64,000 nt of DNA from CAYVUV01 sp964455095 (GTDB lineage: Bacteria > Desulfobacterota > Binatia > HRBIN30 > CADEER01): the NCBI GenBank assembly GCA_964455095.1, contig CAYVUV010000328.1:7036-71035 (forward strand), read 5' to 3'. This document shows, piece after piece, positions 16,934 to 26,071 of the stretch. The translations under genes were made by a program, and so were the position numbers. The notes under the pieces were generated by a model. That model was not told the origin of the DNA, ran no database searches, and worked only from the letters and a program-made list of their open reading frames with translations. The number at the start of each line of letters is the position of its first letter. Within the stretch, counting starts at the first letter, position 1.

Positions 16934-19291
16934 ATGAGCGAGACGTACCGCGACGCCGGGCAGCCGATCGACGTGCGGGTCGACGACCTGTTGGCGCGCA
17001 TGACGTTGGACGAGAAGCTGGCGCAGATCGGCTGCGTGTGGTCGACCAGCCTGCACGACGGCGCCGCCGGACTGGTCGAGCGCCAGGCGGTGGCGAAGCT
17101 GAGCCATGGCATCGGACACGTGACGCGCATCGGCGGCGCCACCGTGCTCGGGCCGAGTGAAAGCGCGCGCTTCGCCAACGCCATCCAACGCTTTCTCGTC
17201 GAGCAGACGCGGCTCGGCATCCCGGCGATCATTCACGAGGAGAGCTGCGCCGGCTTCCAGGCCCGCGATGCGACCTGTTTCCCGCAGGCGATCGGGCTGG
17301 CCGCGACGTGGGAGCCGGCATTGATCGAGGCGATGACACGCGTCATCCGCACCCAGATGCGGGCCGTCGGCGCGCACCAGTCGCTGGCGCCGGTGCTCGA
17401 TGTCGCGCGCGATCCGCGCTGGGGGCGCACTGAGGAGACCTTCGGCGAGGACCCCTGGCTGATCGCGCAGATGGGCATCGCCTACGTGCGCGGCCTGCAG
17501 GGCGACGATCTCGCCGCCGGCATCGTCGCCACCGGCAAGCACTTCCTCGGCTACGGCGCCTCGGAGGGCGGCATGAACTGGGCCCCGGCGCACCTCGGGC
17601 GCCGCGAGATCCTCGACGTCTACGCCTTCCCGTTCGAGGCGGCGATACGCGTCGCGCACCTGGCGTCGATGATGAATGCCTACAACGAGATCGACGGCAT
17701 TCCGCTCGGCGCCTCGCGCGACCTGCTGCACGACCTGCTGCGCGGCCAGCTCGGCTTCGCCGGCGTCGTGGTCTCCGACTACTTCACCGTCGCCACGCTG
17801 CATCAGTACCACCGCCTGGCGCACGACGAGGGCGATGCGGCGCGGCTGGCGCTCGAGGCGGGCATGGACGTCGAGTTGCCGGCGGTCAACTGCTTCGGCG
17901 CGCCGTTGCGCGCCGCGATCGAGGCGGGTGACGTCGACGTCGCGCTGATCGACACGGCAGTCAGTCGCGTGCTGCGCATGAAGCTCGCGCTCGGGCTCTT
18001 CGAGCGCCCCTACGTCGACGCCGACGCGGCCCCCGCCGTTTTCGACACCGGCGAGCAGCGCGCGCTGGCGCATCGCCTCGCGCAGAAATCGATCGTGCTG
18101 CTCAAGAACGACGGCGACCTGCTGCCGCTGGCCAAGAGTGTGCGGGCGATCGCCGTCATCGGCCCGAGCGCCGACAGCATCCGCTTGCTGCAGGGCGACT
18201 ACCATTACCCCGCCCACCTCGAAATCATGTACGGCGGAATTACCGAGGGCGACATGTCGCCGCGGCCGGACGGCGCCATCAACCTGGCGCAGCATTTCGT
18301 GCCCATGGTCAGCGTGCTGGCGGGCATCGCCGCGCGCGTCTCGCCGCAGACGGTCGTCCACCACGCGGCGGGCTGCGAGATTCTCGGCGAGTCGCGCGAC
18401 GGATTCGCGGCGGCGGTCGCTGCGGCGCGCGCCGCCGACGTCGCTATCGTCGCCGTCGGCGAACGCTCGGGCCTGGTCGCCGGCTGCACCAGCGGCGAGT
18501 CGGTCGACCGCGCCGACCTCGGCCTCGCCGGCGTGCAGCAGGCGCTGGTCGAAGCGGTCGTCGCCACCGGCACGCCGGTGGTGGTCGTGTTGATCAACGG
18601 CCGCCCGCTGGCGCTGCCGTGGATCGCGGCGCACGTGCCGGCCATCGTCGAAGCCTGGGTGCCCGGCGAGGAGGGCGGCACGGCCGTCGCCGACGTGCTG
18701 TTCGGCGATGTCAATCCCGCCGGCCGGCTGCCCATCTCGCTGCCGCGCTCGGTCGGCCAGGTGCCGGTCTTCTACAACCACAAGCCCTCCGGCGGGCGCT
18801 CGCACTGGAAGGGCGACTACGCCGACCTGAGTGCCGCGCCGCTGTTCCCGTTCGGCCACGGGCTCAGCTACACGCAGTTCACCTACACGGATCTCGACAT
18901 CGCTCCCGCCACCGTCGACGCGCGCGGCCGGGTCCGCATCGGCGTCACGGTCGCCAACACCGGCGCCCGCGCCGGCGAGGAAGTCGTGCAGCTCTATGTG
19001 CGCGACACGGTCGGCAGCGTCACGCGCCCGGTGAAGGAGCTGAAGGGCTTTGCCCGCATCGCCCTCGCCGCCGGCGAGCGCCAGCGCATCACGTTCGATC
19101 TCGCAGTGCCGGCGCTGGGCTTTCACGACCGCGCGCTGCGCTATGTCGTCGAGGCGGGTGCCTTCGAGGTCATGCTCGGCGCCTCGTCCGAAGACATCCG
19201 CCTGACCGGCGCGCTCATTGTCGTCGGCGAGACCACCGAGATCGGGGCGGAGAAGCCGTTCACCTGCCCGGTAACGATCGCCGCCGCTTGA
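16934..19291 (+). CDS. glycoside hydrolase family 3 beta-glucosidase
   Basis: Protein of 785 residues with the full GH3 layout: an N-terminal TIM barrel (residues 1-330), an alpha/beta sandwich (about 370-590) and a C-terminal fibronectin-III-like domain (about 650-770). The catalytic nucleophile is the Asp in VVVSDYFTV (about residue 280), in the place of the family's SDW motif. DPRWGRTEETFGEDPWL and GKHFLGYG are typical barrel motifs. No signal peptide is evident (MSETYRDAGQ), so it is probably cytoplasmic. The ATG at 16934 has AAGGGGG upstream and starts exactly at the conserved region. It likely cleaves beta-linked oligosaccharides (gluco- or xylosides); specificity cannot be read. No sugar transporter is adjacent. 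Confidence 0.93.
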   Translation: MSETYRDAGQPIDVRVDDLLARMTLDEKLAQIGCVWSTSLHDGAAGLVERQAVAKLSHGIGHVTRIGGATVLGPSESARFANAIQRFLVEQTRLGIPAIIHEESCAGFQARDATCFPQAIGLAATWEPALIEAMTRVIRTQMRAVGAHQSLAPVLDVARDPRWGRTEETFGEDPWLIAQMGIAYVRGLQGDDLAAGIVATGKHFLGYGASEGGMNWAPAHLGRREILDVYAFPFEAAIRVAHLASMMNAYNEIDGIPLGASRDLLHDLLRGQLGFAGVVVSDYFTVATLHQYHRLAHDEGDAARLALEAGMDVELPAVNCFGAPLRAAIEAGDVDVALIDTAVSRVLRMKLALGLFERPYVDADAAPAVFDTGEQRALAHRLAQKSIVLLKNDGDLLPLAKSVRAIAVIGPSADSIRLLQGDYHYPAHLEIMYGGITEGDMSPRPDGAINLAQHFVPMVSVLAGIAARVSPQTVVHHAAGCEILGESRDGFAAAVAAARAADVAIVAVGERSGLVAGCTSGESVDRADLGLAGVQQALVEAVVATGTPVVVVLINGRPLALPWIAAHVPAIVEAWVPGEEGGTAVADVLFGDVNPAGRLPISLPRSVGQVPVFYNHKPSGGRSHWKGDYADLSAAPLFPFGHGLSYTQFTYTDLDIAPATVDARGRVRIGVTVANTGARAGEEVVQLYVRDTVGSVTRPVKELKGFARIALAAGERQRITFDLAVPALGFHDRALRYVVEAGAFEVMLGASSEDIRLTGALIVVGETTEIGAEKPFTCPVTIAAA

Positions 19292-19334
19292 ATGTGGTGT
19301 TGGCCAACAAACCGGACCGCATGAGTCTCGATCG

Positions 19335-19752
19335 ATGGGTCCCCCCTTTGAAAAAGGGGGTCTTCGTAGGTTGGCGTGGGTGCTCGCGACGCGACTTGGG
19401 CCGGAGTTCCGGCCGCTCACCCGAACACTCCGGGCCCTCTCCCGGATGGGAGAGGGTTGGGTGAGGGGGATTGAACGCTCCGCCAACCTTATTTGCCCAC
19501 AGTGCAGCACGCGAAGCCTCAGGGTGCGGGACCGACAAAGGGCTGTGGAAGAGGCTCATGGAATCCCCCTCACCCCCCTCACCCTAGCCCTCTCCCATCC
19601 GGGAGAGGGAATCGGAGTTCTTATGCGAAGTGGGACGGATCGCGGCAACACGTCGCACCCGAAAACCCATTTCGTTCAATGGCCAGGGCTTTCCCGGGTT
19701 CTTCATTTCACCCGCACAAACCCACGAAGACCCCCTTTTTCAGAGGGGGAAG
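19335..19752. repeat. nested inverted-repeat array in the gap between convergent genes
   Basis: The 473-base gap after the GH3 gene holds four hairpins in mirror order. The outer pair: CCCCCTTT-GAA-AAAGGGGG (19342-19360) followed by TCTTCGTAGGTT, and its inverted copy AACCCACGAAGACCCCCTTTTT...AGGGGG (19719-19749). The inner pair: CCCTCTCCC-GGAT-GGGAGAGGG (19435-19456) with TTGGGTGAGGGGGATT, and its inverted copy from AATCCCCCTCAC to CCCTCTCCC-ATCC-GGGAGAGGG (19588-19609). The whole region is a palindrome around about 19,520, with no gene in it. It could terminate both convergent genes and looks like stacked REP/MITE-type elements. Confidence 0.8.
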
Positions 19753-19764
19753 CAGACGCGAACG

Positions 19765-20673
19765 CTACGCGCGTTTGCGGGCGGCGGAGGTCGTGCCGTT
19801 CTCTGTCAGGCGCGTGATGGCGTCGATGATCCGTGGCCAGAGCGGCCGGGGCAGGTCGTGGCCCATGCCTTCGATCAGGAGAAGCTCCGCTCCGGGCAAC
19901 GCGGCCGCGGTCGCCTGACCGCCGGCGACGGGGACCAGCGGATCGGCCACGCCGTGGATGACCAGCGCCGGACAGCGCACCGCGCCGAGCGCGGCGGCGC
20001 GGCTGCCCGAGCACAGGATGGCGGCGAGTTGCCGCGCCGAGCCGGCGGGATCGAAGCAGCGGTCGTAAGAGCGCCCGGCGCGCGCGCGCAGGTCCGCTTC
20101 GTCGAACGGATAGGCAGGGCTGCCGATGGTGCGGAACACATCGACCGTGCGTTGAATGGCGCCGGCGCGATCCGGCGGCGACGGGATCAGCAGGGCCCCG
20201 ACGGCGTCGGCCGTCGGCGGCGGCAGACTGGGATCGCCGGTGGTCGACATGATCGAGGTCAGGCTGGCGACGCGCTGCGGGTATTCGATCGCCAGCGCCT
20301 GCGCGATCATGCCGCCCATCGACGCACCGACCACGTGCGCGCTCGGCACGTCGAGCGCGTCGAGCAGCCCGGCGCTATCTGCCGCCAGGTCGCGCAGCAG
20401 GTAGGGCGCCGCCTTCGCGCGGTCTTCAGGGTCGCCGGCGAAGAGACTGAGCACGTCGGGCATGCCGAGATCGTGGAAATGCGTCGACAATCCGACGTCG
20501 CGGTTGTCGAAGCGGACCACCCAATGCCCGCGCGCCGCGAGCGCCGCGCAGAAGTCCTCGTCCCACCCGAGCATCTGGGTCCCGAGCCCCATGATGAGCA
20601 GCAGCGGGCGGTCGCCGCGGTGGCCGAACGTCTCGTATTCGATCTCGATGCCGTTTGCTGGTGCGCGCGCCAT
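19765..20673 (-). CDS. alpha/beta hydrolase
   Basis: Protein of 302 residues with the alpha/beta-hydrolase fold. Seen: LLLIMGLGTQMLGWD (oxyanion region), FDNRDVGLS, the nucleophile elbow GASMGGMIAQ (Ser near residue 100), the acid in HGVADPLVP and the catalytic His in GMGHDLP. This pattern is common in esterases, epoxide hydrolases and C-C hydrolases; the substrate is unknown. I took the second Met (MARAPANGIEIEY) as the start because family members begin there. It is divergent from the SDR gene, with 94 bases between them, and ends next to the palindromic array. Confidence 0.9.
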   Translation of the reverse strand: MARAPANGIEIEYETFGHRGDRPLLLIMGLGTQMLGWDEDFCAALAARGHWVVRFDNRDVGLSTHFHDLGMPDVLSLFAGDPEDRAKAAPYLLRDLAADSAGLLDALDVPSAHVVGASMGGMIAQALAIEYPQRVASLTSIMSTTGDPSLPPPTADAVGALLIPSPPDRAGAIQRTVDVFRTIGSPAYPFDEADLRARAGRSYDRCFDPAGSARQLAAILCSGSRAAALGAVRCPALVIHGVADPLVPVAGGQATAAALPGAELLLIEGMGHDLPRPLWPRIIDAITRLTENGTTSAARKRA

Positions 20674-20767
20674 GGTCCGACTCGCATACTGCGAATCGCG
20701 CCCGCAGCTCAACCCCGCGCCCCACCCTTGTTCTGCGGCGGCGTAACGTGCAGTATCACTGCCGCGT

Positions 20768-21553
20768 ATGGGCGAGTATCAACACGCGCTCGTCACTGGC
20801 GCGTCGACCGGGCTGGGGGCGGTGTTTGCGGAGCGCTTGGCGCGCGACCGCTGCGATCTCATTCTGGTGGCGCGCAGTCTCGATCGACTCAACCAGCTGG
20901 CGGAACGGTTGCGCGCGCGCGACGGCGTCGCGGTGCAGGTGCTGGCCGCCGACTTGACCGAGCCGCACGGCGTCGCCGCGGTGGAAGAGAAGATCGCCGG
21001 CGCGGCGGGGCTCGATCTGCTGGTCAACAACGCCGGCTTCGGCACGCTCGGCCGTTTCGCCGGGCTCGATCTCGGCGGCGAGCTCGCCGAGGTGCAGCTC
21101 AACGTCGTCGCCGTGCTGCGCCTGACCCGCGCGGCGCTGCCGGCCATGCTGGCGCGCGGCCGCGGCGCCATCATCAACGTCTCCTCGCTGGCCGGCTTCC
21201 AGCCCGGTCCGTACAACGCCACCTACACGGCCACCAAGGCGTTCGTCACCAACTTCAGCGAGTCGATCTCCGAAGAAGTGCGCGGCACCGGCGTGCGCAT
21301 CCAGGCGCTGTGCCCGGGCTTCACGCACACCGAGTTCCAAGCCCGCGCCGGACTCGACACGGCGCGCATCCCGTCCATGGCCTGGATGCAACCCGAACAG
21401 GTCATCGACGAGTCGCTCACCGCACTGAGCCGCGGCACCGTCGTCTGTGTCCCCGGCTCGCTCAACCGCGCCCTCAAGACCTTCAGCGGCGCGGTGCCGC
21501 GCCGCGCCCTGCGGCGCTTCATGGGCGTGGCGGCCAAGCGCTCGATCACGTAA
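20768..21553 (+). CDS. short-chain dehydrogenase/reductase, possible ketosphinganine-type reductase
   Basis: SDR of 261 residues: cofactor loop TGASTGLGAVFAE, NNAG motif, catalytic Ser in INVSSLAGF and YTATK (Tyr-x3-Lys). The Arg after the second strand (LVARSLDRL) favours NADP. It lies 69 bases upstream of the alpha-oxoamine synthase, followed by ACP and acyl ligase genes on the same strand. The context suggests reduction of a 3-keto lipid intermediate such as 3-ketosphinganine, but this is an inference: the sequence is of the general DltE-like class and does not itself show the substrate. It is not obviously the epimerase-like CerR type known from Caulobacter. Confidence 0.85.
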   Translation: MGEYQHALVTGASTGLGAVFAERLARDRCDLILVARSLDRLNQLAERLRARDGVAVQVLAADLTEPHGVAAVEEKIAGAAGLDLLVNNAGFGTLGRFAGLDLGGELAEVQLNVVAVLRLTRAALPAMLARGRGAIINVSSLAGFQPGPYNATYTATKAFVTNFSESISEEVRGTGVRIQALCPGFTHTEFQARAGLDTARIPSMAWMQPEQVIDESLTALSRGTVVCVPGSLNRALKTFSGAVPRRALRRFMGVAAKRSIT

Positions 21554-21622
21554 CCCCCGGGGCGGCAACGGGTCGCCGCCCACCCTATTGACGCCTGAAC
21601 CGAAGCTCAGTAACGAGGTCCG

Positions 21623-22987
21623 ATGGCTGCAAAGAGGTCAACAGCGAAACCGGCAGCGCCACGCGCCAGCAAGCGCGGGGCGCCCCGTCGCCGCAAGCCG
21701 CGCGACGTGCGGGCTGCCTTCCTGCGCGGCTTCGACGACCTGCTCGGTCAGGTAGAGGCGGCGCGCCAGGCGGAAGCCTATCCGTTCTACACCCGCATCG
21801 ACGAGGCCGAGCAGGGCAACGCCGGCACCCGGCGCGGCGAGCCGCCGATCATCATGGTCGCCAACGACTATCTCGGCCTGGCCGGCGATCCGCGCGTCGC
21901 CGCCGCGGCGCGCCAGGCGATCGCCGATCTCGGCACCAGCCGGTGCGCCTCGCCGCTCGCCGGCGGCTACACCAGCCTGCACGCCCGCCTCGAGACCCAC
22001 CTCGCGGCGTTCCTCGAGCAAGAGACCGCGACCCTGTTCGCCTCCGGCTATCAGGCCAACGTCGGCGTCATCTCGGCGCTGGTCGGCCGCGGCGACCTGA
22101 TCGTCAGCGATCTCTTCGACCACGCCTCGATCGTCGACGGCGCCCGCCTGTCGGGCGCCGAGGTGCGATTCTTCCAGCACAACAGCCCCAAGCATCTCGA
22201 AGCGATCCTCGCGCGCGAAGAAGGCACCCGGCGCGTGCTGGTCGCCGTCGAGGGCATCTACAGCGCCGACGGCGATATCGCGCGCATCCCCGAGCTCTGC
22301 GCCGTGGCGCATGCGCACGGCGCCCTGCTGCTGGTCGACGAGGCGCATTCGCTCGGCGTCCTCGGCCACCGCGGCGCCGGCGCGGCCGAGCACTTCGGCA
22401 TGCTGCGCGACGTCGACGTGATCGTCGGCACGATGAGCAAATCGCTGTCGAGCGTCGGCGGCTTCGTCGCTGCCGACACCGGGCTGATCGACGTCATCCG
22501 CCACAGCGCCCGGGCGCTGATCTTCTCCGCCGCGCTGCCGCCGGCCAACGCGGCCGCGGCGCTGACCGCCCTGCAGATTCTCGAAACCGAGCCGGCCCGG
22601 CGCAAGCGCCTGTGGCACAACGCCATGCGTTTCCTGAAAGGCCTGCGCGCGCTGGGATTCGACACGCTCGGCAGCGAGACGCCGGTCATCCCGGTGCTGG
22701 TCGGTGACCCCGCGCGCACGTTCGAGCTCACCGCTCGCCTGCGCGACCGCGGCGTGTACGTCTGCCCGGCCGTGCCGCCCATGGTCCAGAGCCACCTGAG
22801 CCGCATCCGCGCCCACGTCACCGCCGCGCACGACGACGCCACGCTCGACGCGGCGCTGGCGCGCATCGGCGAGGTCGGTAGCGCACTCGGCCTGACGCGC
22901 GCGCGTGCTTCCGCCCCGGCGCGTGCCGGCCGCACGCCACGCGCCGCCACCGCCGCGCGGAAGATTCCCTCCAAGCTCGCGATCTAG
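21623..22987 (+). CDS. alpha-oxoamine synthase (serine palmitoyltransferase-like)
   Basis: PLP enzyme of 454 residues in the alpha-oxoamine synthase family, which condenses an amino acid with an acyl thioester and releases CO2. Seen: VANDYLGLAGDPRV, GYTSLHARLE, ASGYQANVGVISAL, FDHASIVDGA, the Asp/His motif VDEAHSLGVLG and the PLP Lys in GTMSKSLSSVGG. Members include serine palmitoyltransferase, KBL and 8-amino-7-oxononanoate synthase. A dedicated ACP and an acyl-AMP ligase follow directly, as in known bacterial sphingolipid loci that use acyl-ACP. This favours an Spt role over biotin synthesis. Unusual basic tails lie at both ends (KRSTAKPAAPRASKRG at the start, RKIPSKLAI at the end). Confidence 0.88.
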   Translation: MAAKRSTAKPAAPRASKRGAPRRRKPRDVRAAFLRGFDDLLGQVEAARQAEAYPFYTRIDEAEQGNAGTRRGEPPIIMVANDYLGLAGDPRVAAAARQAIADLGTSRCASPLAGGYTSLHARLETHLAAFLEQETATLFASGYQANVGVISALVGRGDLIVSDLFDHASIVDGARLSGAEVRFFQHNSPKHLEAILAREEGTRRVLVAVEGIYSADGDIARIPELCAVAHAHGALLLVDEAHSLGVLGHRGAGAAEHFGMLRDVDVIVGTMSKSLSSVGGFVAADTGLIDVIRHSARALIFSAALPPANAAAALTALQILETEPARRKRLWHNAMRFLKGLRALGFDTLGSETPVIPVLVGDPARTFELTARLRDRGVYVCPAVPPMVQSHLSRIRAHVTAAHDDATLDAALARIGEVGSALGLTRARASAPARAGRTPRAATAARKIPSKLAI

Positions 22988-23007
22988 CGCACACCCGGCC
23001 GACGCGC

Positions 23008-23355
23008 ATGACTCGACGGCAATCTTCCCCGCCGCGCGCGCCCCGCGCGCGCTTCACGGTCGAGCAGGTGCGCGACACGCTGCGGCAATTGATCGAGCAG
23101 AACGCCGGCATTCCGCCCACCAGCGTGCGCGACGACTCGACCATCGACGGCGATCTGGCCATGGACTCGATGTCGTTCGTCTCCTTGCAGGTCGCGGTCG
23201 AGGAAACGTTCGACATCCGCTGCGATGCCGAGGACTTCGAGGCGTGCAACCGCTTCGACGCCATCGCCGCCCTGATCCACGAGCGCACCGCCGCGCCCGC
23301 TCCGAAACGACTCACCGGCGCGCCGGCCCGGCCGAAGGCAAAGAAGAAGCGTTAG
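23008..23355 (+). CDS. acyl carrier protein
   Basis: Protein of 115 residues with an ACP core (about residues 17-95). The phosphopantetheine Ser lies in DLAMDSMSFVSL, equivalent to the DSL/DSM motif. A basic N-terminus and a Lys-rich C-terminal tail (PKAKKKR) extend beyond the usual 80-residue ACP. It lies 20 bases after the oxoamine synthase and 5 bases before the acyl-AMP ligase, so it is almost certainly the carrier that the ligase loads and the synthase uses. A fatty-acid-synthase ACP is less likely, as no fab genes are near. Confidence 0.9.
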   Translation: MTRRQSSPPRAPRARFTVEQVRDTLRQLIEQNAGIPPTSVRDDSTIDGDLAMDSMSFVSLQVAVEETFDIRCDAEDFEACNRFDAIAALIHERTAAPAPKRLTGAPARPKAKKKR

Positions 23356-23360
23356 CCGGC

Positions 23361-25148
23361 ATGGCCGCAACGACCAAACTCTCCTCCGTGCGCCCGGCGC
23401 GTGCCGCCGTGACCGACCCGGCCATGTTGCGCGGCATCGCGCACGACACGCTGCTCGAGTGTTTCGCCGAGCGCGCGCGGCACGGGCGCCGCATCGCGTT
23501 TCGCATCGAGAACCTGCACGAGCCGGTGCGCGCGGTCAGCCGCGCCGAGTTGGCGGACGGCCTCGAACAGGCGGCGCGCCGCTTGCGGCGGCTCGGCGTG
23601 CGGCGCGGCGATCGCGTCATGCTGGTGCTGCCGACCAGCGCCGACTTCGTCACCTTTTTCTGGGGCGCGCTGCGCGCCGCGGCGACGCCGGTACCGGCCT
23701 ATCCGCCCGCCGGCTGGCGCCAGCTGGCCGCGTTCGCCGACTCGCTCGGCCGCATGGTGGCGGCCACCAGGGCGCGGCTGGTGATCGTCCCGGCGGTGCT
23801 GCGCGACCTGCTGCACGACAACGCGCCCCCGGGACTGGCCGGCACGAAGATCGTCGCACCCGAGGACGTCTGGGCCGCCGCGCCGGCGGCCGACCTGCCG
23901 GCACCGCCGGGGCCCGAAGACCTCGCCTTGATCCAGTTCTCGTCCGGCAGCACCGGCGACCCGCGCGGCATCTGCCTGACGCAAACGAATCTGCTCTCCA
24001 ACATCCGCGGCTTCGCGCAGCGTATGGTGCTGCAGCGCGACGACGTGCTGGTGAGCTGGCTGCCGCTCTACCACGACATGGGGCTGATCGGCACGATGAT
24101 CGCGCCGCTCGCCATCGGCATGCCGCTGGTGCTGTTTCCGCCGACGGATTTTCTGCGCGACCCGGCCTTCTGGCTGCGCGTGATGGGCCGCTATGGCGCC
24201 ACCATCAGCGTCGCGCCGCAGTTCGCCTACAGCCTGTGCGACCGCAAGGTCGACCCGCGCATGTTGGCGGACGTGGATCTCTCACCGCTGCGCATCCTGC
24301 TCAACGGCGCCGAGCCGATTCACGCCGCCGACCTCGCCGCCTTCCAGAAGCGCTACCGCCGTCTCGGGCTGCGCCGCAACGTGGTGACGCCCTGCTACGG
24401 TCTCGCCGAAGGCACGCTGGCCGTCTGCATGCGCCCACCCGAACGCGCCTTGACGACGCGGCGCCGGCGCAGCGAGGACGAGGTCGGCACGGCAGGGCAC
24501 GACCCCCTGGTCGCGTCGGTCGGCCCGCCGCTCGACGGCGTCGAGGTACGCGTGCGCGCCGCCGACGGCAAGTGGCAGCCGGACCTCGCCGTCGGCGAGA
24601 TCTGCGTACGCGCGCCGTCGGTCTGCAGTGGTCACCTGACACCGGCGGGCGTCGTCCCGGCCGTCGACTCGCACGGCTGGCTGCACACCGGCGACCTCGG
24701 CTTTCTCTCCCGCGGCGAGCTGTACGTCACCGGTCGCAAGAAGGATCTCATCATCATCGGCGGCCGCAATCTCTACCCGCAGGAGATCGAAGCCGAGGTC
24801 GGCGCCCTGCCCGGCTTCCGGCCCGGGCGCGTCGCCGCGTTCGGCGTCGACGATGCGGCGCGCGGCACCGAAGTGCTGGTCGTGGTGGCGGAGTCGCACG
24901 AGCGCGGCACGGCCGATCCCGCCGCCGCGCTCGCCGCCGTGCGCCAGCGCTTGCTGGCACAGTTCGGCATCGCGCCGCACGACGTCGTGCTCGTTGGCCG
25001 CGGCGAGCTGCCGCTGACCAGCAGCGGCAAGCTGCGCCGCTTCGAGGCGCGCGCCGCCTACGAGCGCGGCGCGCTCGAGAGCGTCATCCACCGACTACAG
25101 GCCCCGGCGCCGCGGCGCCGCGCCCGCGCTCAGCGAAAAGCGCCCTGA
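23361..25148 (+). CDS. fatty acyl-AMP ligase / acyl-ACP synthetase
   Basis: ANL-superfamily enzyme of 595 residues. The AMP-binding P-loop FSSGSTGDPRG is near residue 195. SWLPLYHDMGLIGTM and FPPTDFLRDPAFWL are characteristic of the fatty acyl-AMP ligase (FAAL) group, which hands acyl-adenylates to carrier proteins rather than CoA. Further motifs are the hinge HTGDLGFL, GRKKDLIIIGGRN, and the final Lys in LTSSGKLRR. It probably loads a fatty acid onto the adjacent ACP. The ATG at 23361 is five bases after the ACP stop; the longer open frame overlaps the ACP gene. Its last 19 bases overlap the convergent Tam41-like gene. Confidence 0.92.
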   Translation: MAATTKLSSVRPARAAVTDPAMLRGIAHDTLLECFAERARHGRRIAFRIENLHEPVRAVSRAELADGLEQAARRLRRLGVRRGDRVMLVLPTSADFVTFFWGALRAAATPVPAYPPAGWRQLAAFADSLGRMVAATRARLVIVPAVLRDLLHDNAPPGLAGTKIVAPEDVWAAAPAADLPAPPGPEDLALIQFSSGSTGDPRGICLTQTNLLSNIRGFAQRMVLQRDDVLVSWLPLYHDMGLIGTMIAPLAIGMPLVLFPPTDFLRDPAFWLRVMGRYGATISVAPQFAYSLCDRKVDPRMLADVDLSPLRILLNGAEPIHAADLAAFQKRYRRLGLRRNVVTPCYGLAEGTLAVCMRPPERALTTRRRRSEDEVGTAGHDPLVASVGPPLDGVEVRVRAADGKWQPDLAVGEICVRAPSVCSGHLTPAGVVPAVDSHGWLHTGDLGFLSRGELYVTGRKKDLIIIGGRNLYPQEIEAEVGALPGFRPGRVAAFGVDDAARGTEVLVVVAESHERGTADPAAALAAVRQRLLAQFGIAPHDVVLVGRGELPLTSSGKLRRFEARAAYERGALESVIHRLQAPAPRRRARAQRKAP

Positions 25149-26071
25149 CGGTAGAGGCGCCAGGCCGCCGCGCCGAGCCCGAGCAACGGATGGCGCTGCG
25201 AGCGCCAGCTCGGATCGATGGCGACGCCCGAGTGGCGCTCGATCTTCCACAGCACGTAGTCGACCCCACCCTCGAACGTCAGCGCGCCCTTGCCGATGCG
25301 CAGCACCGAGAGCACCTTGCCGAGGGCGCGGCGCATCATCCACGCCGCCGGCGCCCACCGCCGCGCCGACTCCGGCGCCGCGAGGTCGACGGAGCCATCC
25401 GACTGCATGCGGACCGCGAACGGCAGCGCGTCGCCGACGGCAGCCGTCGCGCGGGCGTAGCGCTCCGGCGCGGCGTCGAACAGGCGGCGCGCCGCGTCGG
25501 CGCGTTCGGAGCGCAGCTCGGTGGCGTACGTCGCGCGCAAACCAGTGGTCCACAACTCGGCGACCGAGACATGCGCCGGCAACAGCGGCGCGACGCGCTG
25601 CACGAAGGTCACCACCGCGCCGGCCACCGCGCGCACCACGCGCTCGGCCACCGCCGGCGTCTCGGCATAGACCAGGGCACACGGTTGCGCGAAGCGGGCC
25701 CAGAAGTAGGGATGGAAGCAGCGCGGCGAATTGGCGCGCGCGAAGTCGGCGAGCGAGACCACGGCGTACTTGGCGCGCACGGTGCCGCCGGCGGCCGGCA
25801 CTTCGACGTAGAAGACGTTCGGCGGCAGCAGGGCGTTGAGCACCGCCAGCCAGCGGCGCGGGTACAGATCGCGGTAGCGCTCGACCAGCACGTACAGATC
25901 GAGCACGCGGTCGCGGTCCTCGCTGTCGCGCAGGCACGAGCCGTAGAACACCACCGCCTTCACCGCCGCGCCGTGCCGCGCGCGCACCGCCGCTGTCAGC
26001 GCCGCAGCGCCGGGTGTGACCGGTTGGCGCAGCTCCTCGGCCACCAGGGCGGCGAGGGCATCGCCGCTCAT
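25130..26071 (-). CDS. nucleotidyltransferase-fold protein resembling Tam41 cytidylyltransferase
   Basis: Protein of 313 residues. A DNA-pol-beta-type nucleotidyltransferase motif is visible: FYGSCLRD (about residues 42-49) with the acidic partner in VLDLYVLVE. Then come NVFYVEV, AKYAVVSLADF and PYFWARFAQPCALVY. That order (GS motif, KYxVxS, then a W/R..QP..LVY strand) resembles Tam41, the mitochondrial phosphatidate cytidylyltransferase that makes CDP-diacylglycerol. The resemblance is by eye, and the second Asp of the usual DxD is replaced by Tyr. The start overlaps the lipid-kinase stop (ATGA) and a CDP-alcohol phosphotransferase is upstream, which fits a CDP-lipid-forming step. It may instead be an uncharacterised NTase. 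Confidence 0.6.
   Translation of the reverse strand: MSGDALAALVAEELRQPVTPGAAALTAAVRARHGAAVKAVVFYGSCLRDSEDRDRVLDLYVLVERYRDLYPRRWLAVLNALLPPNVFYVEVPAAGGTVRAKYAVVSLADFARANSPRCFHPYFWARFAQPCALVYAETPAVAERVVRAVAGAVVTFVQRVAPLLPAHVSVAELWTTGLRATYATELRSERADAARRLFDAAPERYARATAAVGDALPFAVRMQSDGSVDLAAPESARRWAPAAWMMRRALGKVLSVLRIGKGALTFEGGVDYVLWKIERHSGVAIDPSWRSQRHPLLGLGAAAWRLYRQGAFR

Noticed and set aside
21623..22987. BioF (8-amino-7-oxononanoate synthase) as the function
   Set aside because: No other biotin gene is present, and the adjacent dedicated ACP and acyl ligase point to a lipid role.
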